Assembly (NCBI GenBank): GCA_964510525.1
Contig: CAZECE010000057.1
Span: 1-9,398, forward strand
Reading direction: 5' to 3'
Source: CAZECE01 sp964510525
GTDB lineage: Bacteria > Pseudomonadota > Gammaproteobacteria > Pseudomonadales > JANQJO01
Length of the DNA stretch: 9,398 nt
The notes beneath the pieces were generated by a model, which did no database searches, was not told the origin of the DNA, and saw only the letters and a list, made by a program, of their open reading frames with translations. Made by a program: the position numbers and the translations under genes. Positions 1 to 5,557 of the stretch are shown piece after piece (position 1 is the stretch's first letter; each line of letters begins with the position of its first letter).

Positions 1-1
1 G

Positions 2-211
2 CTGGGAGCAGAGGTCGTGGCGATCTCTCAGAGCTTGCTGACCACTTGCAAACTTCATGGTGTGGATCCTTACACCTATCTGGTTGATGTGCTGCAGAGA
101 GTCTCGGAGCATCCGGCTAGCAAAGTGGAGCAGCTTACACCAAGGCTATGGAAGGAGCACTTTGCTGATCAGCCCATGAGATCGCTCATCGATGGGTTGC
201 CTGAAAAATAA
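2..211 (+). CDS. tnpC: IS66 family transposase, C-terminal fragment
   Basis: This is the last 69 residues of an IS66 transposase whose reading frame is open to the left edge, so the gene is partial at its 5' end. The segment reads CKLHGVDPYTYLVDVLQRV, followed by HPAS, LTPRLWK and a short charged tail. This is the small C-terminal domain that follows the DDE catalytic core in IS66 transposases. In the complete protein this part lies beyond the catalytic acidic residues, so activity cannot be judged from this window. A GTG at 17 is in frame but is internal; family proteins continue upstream of it. Two TAA stops follow one another at 209-214. Confidence 0.9.
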   Translation: MGAEVVAISQSLLTTCKLHGVDPYTYLVDVLQRVSEHPASKVEQLTPRLWKEHFADQPMRSLIDGLPEK

Positions 212-214
212 TAA

Positions 215-242
215 GTAAACCCGTTCTGGTTTACCCGCTTAC
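215..242. repeat. IS66 right terminal repeat with internal palindrome
   Basis: Read on the minus strand from 242, the end begins GTAAGCGGG. Inside it, GTAAACC (215-221) pairs with GGTTTAC (228-234) around a 6-base loop. The GTAA start agrees with known IS66-family ends. The matching left repeat is not in the window, so the exact repeat length is unverified. The first base of the end, at 242, is also the last base of the final codon of the adjacent minus-strand gene. Confidence 0.6.
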
Positions 243-1060
243 GCTAATTTTACTTCTGCTTCATTTACTGCTGACTCAATACCCCCAACTTTCCAGTAGC
301 CAGTTGGGATAAAAATATTTACATCTACATTATTGTTCAGATTGATAGGGTAACTCTTAAGTAAGCGCTTATTTTCGTTTGAAACTCTTTGAAAATCGTC
401 TTTAGAAATAGATTCCTTTTTTAAGTCTTCCGTAATTTTATTGTAAAGGTTTTCGCCTTTTTCATTTTTATTCGCCTTACCAATCAACTCATTAATCAGC
501 TCTGCCATATCAGCAGTGATTTGACCTTCTCCGTCTTTATCATCTCCACTAGCAGTTTTAGCAGGTTTACCATCATTCGGCTGAATCCACTGGAAACCAA
601 AGCCTTTATCACCTGTAGGGACACAGAATTTTAGGGTTAGAGATTTTAGTATTCTTTTTGCGAGATCTTTCTGCTCATTACTCATTCCAGAATTGTTAAC
701 TGCCGTATCAACTTCTTCACCACTCGGCAACTTCAAGCTAAGACTTTTACCTCCCTGAGTCAGCGTGATAGTTGTTGGGTTTTTCTCATCAAGACCTCTG
801 ATGACACTGATGGTTTTACGGACCTCTTGAGCATTCTCAGTATTTACATCAGACCAATTTATTTTAGCGGTACCATCACCTGATCTTAAATCCGCAATCG
901 CTTTTAATTTAGTAGTTTTTAAAGCGCCATTAACCGTATCAATTCTCTTCAGAAAAGTTACGTTATTGTTACCATCATCATTAGTTTTACTAGCTTTATT
1001 AAGGGTAGCGGGTTGAAAGGTTTTTCCGGAATAAAATGCGGGAGAGACGTTGTTGGTCAT
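239..1060 (-). CDS. Unrecognised soluble protein, probably truncated by IS66
   Basis: I do not recognise a family for this 273-residue protein. It starts with ATG at 1060, and GGAAA lies 6 bases upstream as a ribosome binding site. The product is rich in Asn, Lys, Asp, Ser and Thr, has a single Cys (146), and shows no signal peptide or membrane segment. The first 35 residues are polar and look disordered. Residues 128-142 and about 183-235 look helical and charged, and a Gly/aromatic patch (GFGFQW) lies near 153-158. Codon use is A+T-rich compared with the genes to the right, which suggests acquired DNA. Its TAA stop (239-241) lies inside the IS66 end, and the last codon is completed by the first IS base, so the native protein was probably longer. 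A polar, Ser/Thr/Asn-rich start is also seen in secreted effectors, but nothing here proves secretion. Confidence 0.7.
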   Translation of the reverse strand: MTNNVSPAFYSGKTFQPATLNKASKTNDDGNNNVTFLKRIDTVNGALKTTKLKAIADLRSGDGTAKINWSDVNTENAQEVRKTISVIRGLDEKNPTTITLTQGGKSLSLKLPSGEEVDTAVNNSGMSNEQKDLAKRILKSLTLKFCVPTGDKGFGFQWIQPNDGKPAKTASGDDKDGEGQITADMAELINELIGKANKNEKGENLYNKITEDLKKESISKDDFQRVSNENKRLLKSYPINLNNNVDVNIFIPTGYWKVGGIESAVNEAEVKLA

Positions 1061-1179
1061 AACTTATTTCCAATTTAATTAGGTTTAGAATTCGTTTTAT
1101 TGGGCTGCTTTTATGGTGTGTTGGTTTTAGCAGGCCTGTTGAATGAGTGCATCGTATCTTAAAAATCAATCACAATCCG

Positions 1180-1192
1180 TTACACTTTGTAA
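1180..1192. promoter_or_regulatory. Short inverted repeat, candidate activator site
   Basis: TTACA-CTT-TGTAA is a perfect 5-bp inverted repeat with a 3-base centre. It lies about 115 bp before the start point predicted from the sigma-54 promoter, within the range where enhancer-binding activators usually sit. The match is short and could be chance in A+T-rich DNA. Which regulator would bind is not known. Confidence 0.25.
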
Positions 1193-1255
1193 TCAAAATT
1201 TAAGCTGTCAGCTATTTTTACACCTCTGAATTCGTCTTTTTAAAATAGATCTTAA

Positions 1256-1268
1256 AATCAACAGATTG
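1256..1268 (+). promoter_or_regulatory. Candidate IHF binding site
   Basis: AATCAACAGATTG matches the IHF consensus WATCAA-N4-TTR at every defined position. It ends 6 bases before the -24 element of the sigma-54 promoter, around -45 to -33 of the predicted start. IHF commonly bends DNA between an upstream activator and a sigma-54 promoter, so the placement makes sense, although it is close to the polymerase footprint. Confidence 0.5.
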
Positions 1269-1274
1269 TCTATT

Positions 1275-1290
1275 TGGCACACTGATTGCT
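1275..1290 (+). promoter_or_regulatory. Sigma-54 (RpoN) promoter of the PEP-CTERM-type gene
   Basis: TGGCAC (1275-1280), five bases, then TTGCT (1286-1290) reproduces the -24/-12 consensus. The invariant GG (1276-1277) and GC (1288-1289) are separated by exactly 10 bases. The predicted start is near 1301, leaving a leader of about 80 nt before the ATG at 1380. Transcription from such promoters requires an ATP-driven enhancer-binding activator. In exosortase systems the PrsK/PrsR pair includes a regulator of that class, so PrsR is a natural candidate, but it is not encoded here. Confidence 0.7.
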
Positions 1291-1379
1291 ATCAAGCTGA
1301 TTACTATACAGTCAAAATAGCATTAATGGCCATATGCCTTTTTTGTTTATAAGCCAATTTAACCAGAGACAAGACTAAC

Positions 1380-1973
1380 ATGTTCAATAAAAAAGCAATC
1401 ATCAACAGCCTGACCGCTCTCTCCAGCGCGCTACTCCTGCAACACGCCATCGCCGCTCCTTATCTGTGCGGCAGCCCCACCACACGCTTGGCCACCCTCG
1501 ACTCCGCCGAGGCTTGCTATACCGGCTCCGGCAACCCTAAAGGCAATGGCTCTACCGTAGACAGCTACTTCGGCGCCGACTGGACCAACGTGGGTTCTGA
1601 AACCGACAAGGGCAACACCGGACAATGGTTTGATGTGACCTTAACCTCCGGCGCTTGGGATGGCGGTGACGCGGCCGGTACCTGGAGCATTGATTCCAAC
1701 TTTTGGAACACCTACGACGATGCAGTGATCACCTTGCACGTTGGCCACGGCAAATCCGGCCCAGACCACTGGGCTTGGCTACTGACCGACAACGAAACCG
1801 CTGGTACCTGGGCTTATGACTTCATCTCCGGCAACGGCGGCGGCCTTTCTAACCTGCATTTGTGGGGCCGCGATCTCGGCCTTCCCGATACGCCCGTTGC
1901 AGAACCCGGCGTTTTGGGCTTATTGGCGCTGGGCGTGTTGGGCTTAGCCAGATTACGAAGAAAAATGGCGTAA
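1380..1973 (+). CDS. Secreted PEP-CTERM-type sorting-signal protein
   Basis: This is a 197-residue exported protein. Residues 1-25 form a signal peptide: KK at 4-5, a hydrophobic core around 11-21, and likely cleavage after AIA (23-25). The mature part is rich in Gly, Trp, Asp, Asn and Thr, including a stretch SGNGGGLSNLHLWGR (150-164) of a kind common near the C-terminus of short PEP-CTERM proteins. The tail has the three-part sorting signal: VAEPG at 173-177, a hydrophobic segment 178-190, then RLRRK (191-195). The motif is AEP, where the usual form is PEP. Exosortase is expected to recognise and cleave such tails at the inner membrane, with the protein passing to the surface or matrix. Two Cys (30, 46) near the mature N-terminus could form a disulfide. 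The gene is more G+C-rich than both flanking minus-strand genes. It is preceded by a sigma-54 promoter; the ribosome binding site is weak. Its exact function is unknown. Confidence 0.85.
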   Translation: MFNKKAIINSLTALSSALLLQHAIAAPYLCGSPTTRLATLDSAEACYTGSGNPKGNGSTVDSYFGADWTNVGSETDKGNTGQWFDVTLTSGAWDGGDAAGTWSIDSNFWNTYDDAVITLHVGHGKSGPDHWAWLLTDNETAGTWAYDFISGNGGGLSNLHLWGRDLGLPDTPVAEPGVLGLLALGVLGLARLRRKMA

Positions 1974-2061
1974 TATCTTTTAGCAAATCGTCCAATTGGG
2001 TTGTTTGTGTATTACCTTTAAATGACCCAATAAAGCCTGGCACTTTTATAAATTGGGACTG

Positions 2062-2472
2062 CTAGTTTGGTTTAATTTTTCGATTGGAGCCGTTGCCAAA
2101 AGTGTCAACGCTAAACGATTGTCCAAATTGCTGACAGGCCTGATACACAGTAAGCATGAACAGGCGAAATGAGTCTCCAGTTGACTGATTACCCTCACTT
2201 CTAGACATGACTTGAGTAATGACTTTATTATTTATTTTATTCAAGATCGATCCGGGAATCATATTTAACAGGATTTTGCGTAGACTCTGATTTACAGTGT
2301 TTAGCCTCCCTCCAAGCTTAGACATTTGGCTTTTTGGTAGGGGCCTAATATCGCTAACATCAGAATCGGCTCGGTACAATAGCCCTATAACTTTTAATGA
2401 ATCCTCCTGGTTTTTATGATTTAACACTCTGGCCACGACGTCCGGTGCACGAAGTCCTGTTCCTGTAGTCAC
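2062..2472 (-). CDS. Unrecognised small protein, GTG start
   Basis: I recognise no family for this 136-residue product. The start is GTG at 2472, chosen because AAAGGAG (2479-2485) lies 6 bases upstream, the best ribosome binding site in the window. That makes a real gene likely. The protein is basic, with no signal peptide. Residues 45-90 look like an amphipathic helical stretch (KLGGRLNTVNQSLRKILLN, then the PGSI turn). Residues 101-118 are more hydrophobic, with one Cys (113), and the last 15 are polar. Composition is A+T-rich, like the truncated gene at 239-1060, which suggests acquired DNA. It converges with the PEP-CTERM-type gene and diverges from the zur-like gene with 131 bp between starts. 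Confidence 0.6.
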   Translation of the reverse strand: MTTGTGLRAPDVVARVLNHKNQEDSLKVIGLLYRADSDVSDIRPLPKSQMSKLGGRLNTVNQSLRKILLNMIPGSILNKINNKVITQVMSRSEGNQSTGDSFRLFMLTVYQACQQFGQSFSVDTFGNGSNRKIKPN

Positions 2473-2603
2473 AAAAATCTCCTTTACTCTGTTTGACTTG
2501 TAAGACGAGACATAATGAAAAACTTCTCGCCAAACAAAAAAGATATATCATATCATAGTATTTATGTATAAATCTTAAAGCATCCTACTAACGCGACAGA
2601 TCG
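2473..2603. promoter_or_regulatory. Divergent promoter region of the orphan gene and zur
   Basis: This gap must hold promoters in both directions. It contains a very A+T-rich stretch (2540-2577) with several -10-like hexamers but no clear -35 partner at proper spacing. GAT-ATAT-CATA and TATG-TATAA-ATC form a loose, gapped inverted repeat at its two ends. It does not match the usual gammaproteobacterial Zur box well, so I do not call an operator. Confidence 0.35.
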
Positions 2604-3074
2604 ATGATAAAGAAGCTAGAAACTGTCCTCAATCATGCCAATCAACACTGTGCAAATAATGGCGTGCAGCTAACGGAGAAGCGAAAAACGGTTTTAACCG
2701 GTTTGCTGGCGTCGGAAAAAGCGCTGTCAGCGTATGAGCTGGCGGATTATTGCCGAGAACACTTAGCTACTGACATGCCGCCGATGTCGGTGTATCGCAT
2801 TTTAAGCTTTCTAGAATCACAACAGTTGGTTCACAAGCTCAGCTTGGCCAACAAATACATTGCCTGCTCACACATCACTTGCGATCACGGCCACGACCAT
2901 GTGCAGTTTTTGATTTGCAATCAATGTCAGGATGTCAAAGAAACTCGAATGGAACCACACACGTTACATTCTATCGAGAAAAAAATTACCGAAGCGGGTT
3001 TTCACCTGGCCAGCCCGCAACTGGAAATCAATGCGGTGTGCGATGCTTGCTTTAAAAAAACCAACGCGTCTTAA
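2604..3074 (+). CDS. zur: Fur-family regulator, Zur-like
   Basis: This is a 156-residue zinc-dependent repressor of the Fur superfamily, most similar in motif content to Zur. Residues 1-85 form the winged-helix DNA-binding half. LTEKRKTVL (23-31) opens it, LSAYELADY (41-49) and PPMSVYRILSFL (59-70) form the recognition region, and the wing ends at YIAC. Zur proteins share the SAYDL and VYRALDFL forms of these motifs. The C-terminal half has a His/Asp cluster DHGHDH (94-99) and two Cys pairs, C105/C108 and C146/C149, expected to bind a structural zinc ion. Zur usually represses zinc uptake genes and zinc-free ribosomal protein paralogues; none lie nearby, so its targets are elsewhere. The gene ends 17 bp from the convergent purU. 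The ribosome binding site is weak. It could instead be another Fur paralogue, but Zur is the best fit. Confidence 0.8.
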   Translation: MIKKLETVLNHANQHCANNGVQLTEKRKTVLTGLLASEKALSAYELADYCREHLATDMPPMSVYRILSFLESQQLVHKLSLANKYIACSHITCDHGHDHVQFLICNQCQDVKETRMEPHTLHSIEKKITEAGFHLASPQLEINAVCDACFKKTNAS

Positions 3075-3091
3075 ACAAAACGCACTTTAAT

Positions 3092-3997
3092 CTAATCAAA
3101 AATAATGGTTTTACCCGCTTCGACCAGAATACGGTCTTCCAGATGCCAGCGCACCGCTCGAGCCAGCACATTGCGCTCAATCGACTTGCCCTTTTCGCGC
3201 AAATCGACGACCTGATCCCGATGACTGATCGGCACCACGTCTTGATCGATAATGGGCCCAACATCCAACGTATCCGTTACGTAATGCGCGGTTGCTCCGA
3301 CAATTTTGACACCCAGATCGTAAGCTTGTTGATACGGATCGGCACCGCGGAAAGCCGGCAAAAACGAATGGTGAATGTTGATGATTTTATTTTTAAAACG
3401 CTCGACAAAGTCTGCAGACAATACCTGCATGTAGCGCGCCAGCACAATCAAATCCACGTTCGCATCCAACATCGCCAAAATACGTTGTTCTGCTTGCGCT
3501 TTGGTCGCGGCCGTATTGGGGATATGCACAAAGGGCACGCCCCAGTGTTCGGCCATACCGGCTAAATCTTGATGGTTACTGATGACTTGGTCGACTTGCA
3601 TCGGCAAAGTTTTGTTGGACCATCGCCAGAGTAATTCCAGCAGCACGTGATCGTGACGCGAGACAAAGATCGAGACTTTTTTAACGCGCTTTGCATCGCT
3701 GATCGTCCAGGCCATACCAAAGGGGTTGGCGACCTTATTTTGAAAGTCGTCGCAAAAGGTTTGAGATTGCATGCCTGAGACGTCTTTGTCTGAGCTTGAA
3801 TCTGCGCAAGAAAAAGCAACGCGCATAAAAAGTTTGCCAGGCTGTGGTTCGGAATGCTGATCCAATGACGAGATATTCATTTTACAATCCGTCAAAAAGT
3901 TCGCCACCGCCGCCACGATGCCTGGCTGGTCTTCGCAGGATAATAAGATACGCCCTGAATCCAGGGTTTGATCTAAATGAGGTGAGCAAATTAACAT
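3092..3997 (-). CDS. purU: Formyltetrahydrofolate deformylase
   Basis: PurU hydrolyses 10-formyl-tetrahydrofolate to formate and tetrahydrofolate in the cytoplasm. It balances the one-carbon pool and provides formate for PurT-type purine synthesis. An ACT domain covers about residues 15-95 (RILLSCEDQPGIVAAVANFL at its start, LFMRVAF at 56-62). A formyltransferase-fold hydrolase domain fills the rest. The catalytic triad is visible: N207 and H209 in INIHHSFLPAF, and D245 in TDTLDVGPIIDQ. The protein has 301 residues against about 280 for the E. coli enzyme; the extra length lies at the N-terminus and in the Ser/Asp-rich interdomain linker (64-78). The ATG at 3997 has no strong ribosome binding site, but it precedes the ACT domain at a sensible distance. 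It stands alone, convergent with zur, with an inverted repeat and a repeat array upstream. Confidence 0.93.
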   Translation of the reverse strand: MLICSPHLDQTLDSGRILLSCEDQPGIVAAVANFLTDCKMNISSLDQHSEPQPGKLFMRVAFSCADSSSDKDVSGMQSQTFCDDFQNKVANPFGMAWTISDAKRVKKVSIFVSRHDHVLLELLWRWSNKTLPMQVDQVISNHQDLAGMAEHWGVPFVHIPNTAATKAQAEQRILAMLDANVDLIVLARYMQVLSADFVERFKNKIINIHHSFLPAFRGADPYQQAYDLGVKIVGATAHYVTDTLDVGPIIDQDVVPISHRDQVVDLREKGKSIERNVLARAVRWHLEDRILVEAGKTIIFD

Positions 3998-4055
3998 CGT
4001 GGTTTCAGAAAGTATTGAATTTATTGCTTTAGTTTAGCCAACAAGTCTCAATGGT

Positions 4056-4075
4056 GCACTTAGTCTACTAAGTGC
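4056..4075. promoter_or_regulatory. Perfect 8-bp inverted repeat upstream of purU
   Basis: GCACTTAG and CTAAGTGC are separated by TCTA, giving a 20-base inverted repeat about 60-80 bp before the purU start. There is no T-run on either side, so it is not an ordinary terminator. It could be an operator, a leader hairpin, or the outer edge of the repeat array, whose first unit begins at 4072 and overlaps it. Confidence 0.4.
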
Positions 4076-4148
4076 CATCACCCCTGGACCCCAAATCAAG
4101 TTTGGGGTGACGCTCTTGCTGAATTACGTGCTCATTAGACGGTTTAAC

Positions 4149-4246
4149 GTCATTCCAGACTTGATCTGGATTAGCTTCACGCTCGTCATTCCAGACTTGA
4201 CCTGGATTAGCTTCACGCTCGTCATTCCAGACTTGATCTGGAATCC
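4149..4246. repeat. 36-base tandem repeat, 2.7 units
   Basis: Units run 4149-4184, 4185-4220 and a partial one from 4221. Units 1 and 2 differ at one base (T4165/C4201). Each contains the CCAG-ACTTGA-CTGG hairpin core, and units 1 and 2 end in the spacer TTAGCTTCACGCTC. Only the last unit has the full 8-bp stem (ATTCCAGA 4224-4231 with TCTGGAAT 4237-4244). The inverted copy at 6236-6295 has one unit fewer, so copy number varies. Confidence 0.85.
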
Positions 4247-4319
4247 ACAGGTAAGTGCTACCAAGTCACATCGTGCTCTCACCCATCCCAGTGCCACCAC
4301 CCCGGGACCCCAAATCAAG

Positions 4320-4388
4320 TTTGGGGTGACGCTCTTGCTGAGTTTGGGGTGACGTTTTTACTAAGCTTGAGGTGACGTGCTGAGTGAG
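4320..4388. repeat. 23-base tandem of hairpin half-sites, three units
   Basis: Half-stems TTTGGGGTGACG (4320 and 4343) and CTTGAGGTGACG (4366) recur at exactly 23-base intervals. Each is followed by an 11-base variable segment with a loose similarity. The third unit lies inside the 3' end of the GIY-YIG gene, whose TAG stop is at 4361-4363. The repeat has therefore grown into, or donated, the end of that gene. Confidence 0.6.
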
Positions 4389-4681
4389 CGAACGTGCAGA
4401 ATATCATCGTAGAGATCACACCAATCAGGGTTACCTTCCTCAATAAGATCAATCTTCCACTGTCTTTTCCAGGACTTTACATTTTTTTCACGTAATATCG
4501 CAGACTCAGCCGACCCATGCTCTTCAAAATAAACCAACTGATGCACGGCATACTTTTTTGTAAAGCCATCAAGCAGGTTATTTTTATGCTGAAAAACACG
4601 CTTCACTAAATCCGATGTAACGCCAACATACAAAGTTCCATTCTTCTTTGAAGCCATCATGTAAACATAAAAAACCTTCAT
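4361..4681 (-). CDS. GIY-YIG superfamily small endonuclease-like protein
   Basis: This 106-residue protein consists almost entirely of one GIY-YIG nuclease domain, the YhbQ/UPF0213-like kind. Visible motifs are YVYMMA (5-10, the GIY strand), LYVGVT (17-22, the YIG strand), R28 and H32 in the following helix, and E65 in LREKNVKSWKR, matching the conserved acidic metal-binding residue. The catalytic set appears intact. Such stand-alone domains can cut DNA, but the cellular role of this group is poorly known. It starts 6 bp after the SDR stop and probably shares its transcript; the ribosome binding site is weak. The last residues (about LSTSPQA) are encoded by repeat DNA. Genes of this group often sit beside this class of palindromic repeat in my recollection, so a link between nuclease and repeat is possible but unproven. 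Confidence 0.85.
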   Translation of the reverse strand: MKVFYVYMMASKKNGTLYVGVTSDLVKRVFQHKNNLLDGFTKKYAVHQLVYFEEHGSAESAILREKNVKSWKRQWKIDLIEEGNPDWCDLYDDILHVRSLSTSPQA

Positions 4682-4687
4682 GTTTAC

Positions 4688-5557
4688 CTAAACCCGGCTC
4701 AAGACTTTATCCAACCAAAGCGTCGGTAGTATTCTTTTTAAAACCCCAAAAAAATACGTTGGAAACGTCACCGGATAGCGTGCTTTCGGCCTTTCGCTCT
4801 CCAAAGCATGCACTACCTTGGGTACCACCGCTTCTGCCGGCAACGTAAAGGGCACTTCTTTGTCTTCATCTTGATTCTCTAAGCGTGCTTTGGTGTTTTT
4901 ATACGCCTGAACATGAGGGCTGTCGGCCATCAGGATATGCTCATTAAACTTCGCCAGCGCGTTTTCTCGGAACTTGGTTCGAATCGGACCCGGCTCGATT
5001 AAGCTGCAGTAAACCCCCGTTCCAGCCAACTCGATGCGAAGCGTATCCGTAAGCCCTTCAATGGCAAATTTTGACGCATTGTAAGCACCTCGGTATTTCA
5101 GCGCTACCAAGCCTAATACCGAACTGTTTTGAATAATACGCCCTTCTCTTTGAACCCTCATGATAGGCAAAGCCAAGCATGTCAGTTCATGCCAACCAAA
5201 TACATTCGCCTGAAATTGCTCTTCGAGCGCCAATCGTGACAAATCTTCAACCGCCCCTGGCTGACCATAAGCGCCATTATTGAATAAACCATAGAGTTTG
5301 TTTTCAGTCTGAGCCATCACCGCTTCAAAAGCCGTATGAATGCTCTCAGTGTCAGCATAGTCCAAATACTCACAAGGAAATCCCTCCGCTTTTAAACGCG
5401 CGATGTCGTCTTCGCGCCTTGCGGTGGTATAAACCGGATAGCCGCGCTGCTTTAATGCGCGCGCTACGGCCAGGCCAATACCGGAGGAACACCCCGTGAT
5501 GAGCACGGGTTTTTCTTTTAATGACAAAAGCTTGAAATTTGCACTGTCTTTTTGCAC
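4688..5557 (-). CDS. Short-chain dehydrogenase/reductase, YbbO-like
   Basis: This is a classical SDR of 289 residues, an NAD(P)-dependent oxidoreductase with a Rossmann fold. The cofactor motif TGCSSGIG is at 21-28, NNGA at 93-96 (a swap of the usual NNAG), the catalytic Ser in NSSVLG at 144-149, and YxxxK as Y159/K163. EPGPIRTKF follows at 188-196. The C-terminus, with RYPVT (260-264) and VLKRILP (272-278), resembles E. coli YbbO, an NADP-dependent aldehyde reductase, so reduction of aldehydes is a reasonable but unproven role. I chose GTG at 5557 because AGGGA lies 9 bases upstream and the fold begins soon after. An ATG at 5617 would overlap the divergent TerB-like gene and add 20 residues outside the domain. 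It is followed by the GIY-YIG gene after 6 bp. Confidence 0.88.
   Translation of the reverse strand: MQKDSANFKLLSLKEKPVLITGCSSGIGLAVARALKQRGYPVYTTARREDDIARLKAEGFPCEYLDYADTESIHTAFEAVMAQTENKLYGLFNNGAYGQPGAVEDLSRLALEEQFQANVFGWHELTCLALPIMRVQREGRIIQNSSVLGLVALKYRGAYNASKFAIEGLTDTLRIELAGTGVYCSLIEPGPIRTKFRENALAKFNEHILMADSPHVQAYKNTKARLENQDEDKEVPFTLPAEAVVPKVVHALESERPKARYPVTFPTYFFGVLKRILPTLWLDKVLSRV

Larger units (their letters stand above)
1..242 (+). mobile_element. Right end of an IS66-family insertion sequence (partial)
   Basis: The window opens inside an IS66-type element. The transposase C-terminus ends at 211, and a terminal sequence whose reverse complement begins GTAAGCGGG ends at 242. IS66-family ends are known to begin with GTAA, and the right end normally follows the transposase stop closely, as here. 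The left end and the accessory genes lie outside the window. If the boundary is at 242, the 8-bp target duplication would be 243-250 (GCTAATTT). A second GTAA on the same strand begins at 234, so that boundary cannot be fully excluded. Confidence 0.75.
1061..1379. other. Divergent A+T-rich regulatory region, no gene
   Basis: This 319-bp gap separates the truncated minus-strand gene from the PEP-CTERM-type gene. I see no coding sequence or RNA gene. On the plus strand it holds a sigma-54 promoter (1275-1290) and an IHF-type site (1256-1268), and upstream of these short inverted repeats at 1180-1192 and 1203-1213 (AGCTG-T-CAGCT). A 7-bp inverted repeat, AAATAGA (1243-1249) with TCTATTT (1269-1275), brackets the IHF site. 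No convincing sigma-70 promoter for the minus-strand gene was found. Confidence 0.6.
4072..4388. repeat. Composite palindromic repeat array, left copy
   Basis: This gene-free stretch, apart from its last 28 bases inside the GIY-YIG gene, is made of repeats. Two near-identical 51-base direct copies (4072-4122, 4291-4341) each carry hairpin ACCCCAAA-TCAAG-TTTGGGGT (stems at 4088-4108 and 4307-4327). Between them are 36-base tandem units with the related hairpin core TCCAGA-CTTGA-TCTGGA. The section from about 4185 to 4331 is matched, inverted, at 6150-6295. Hairpins of this kind are widespread in proteobacterial intergenic regions and produce the spurious peptide VIPDLIWNP when translated. No T-run follows the stems, so terminator function is unproven. 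Confidence 0.85.

Noticed and set aside
1995..2031. Inverted repeat ATTGGGT / ACCCAAT after the PEP-CTERM-type gene as a terminator
   Set aside because: The 7-bp arms enclose a 23-base A+T-rich loop and no T-run follows, so it would not act as an intrinsic terminator.
2540..2577. A+T-rich stretch before zur as a Zur operator
   Set aside because: The inverted repeat is gapped and lacks the expected TGTTATA-N-TATAACA core; calling it would be a guess.
4149..4246. Possible CRISPR array because of regular 36-base units
   Set aside because: The units are contiguous with no unique spacers, and no cas genes are present; this is a simple tandem repeat.
4107..4352. Open reading frames in both strands of the left array, with VIPDLIW-type repeated peptides
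   Set aside because: They are translations of the palindromic repeats, with no ribosome binding site; the peptide VIPDLIWNP is a well-known artefact of this repeat type.
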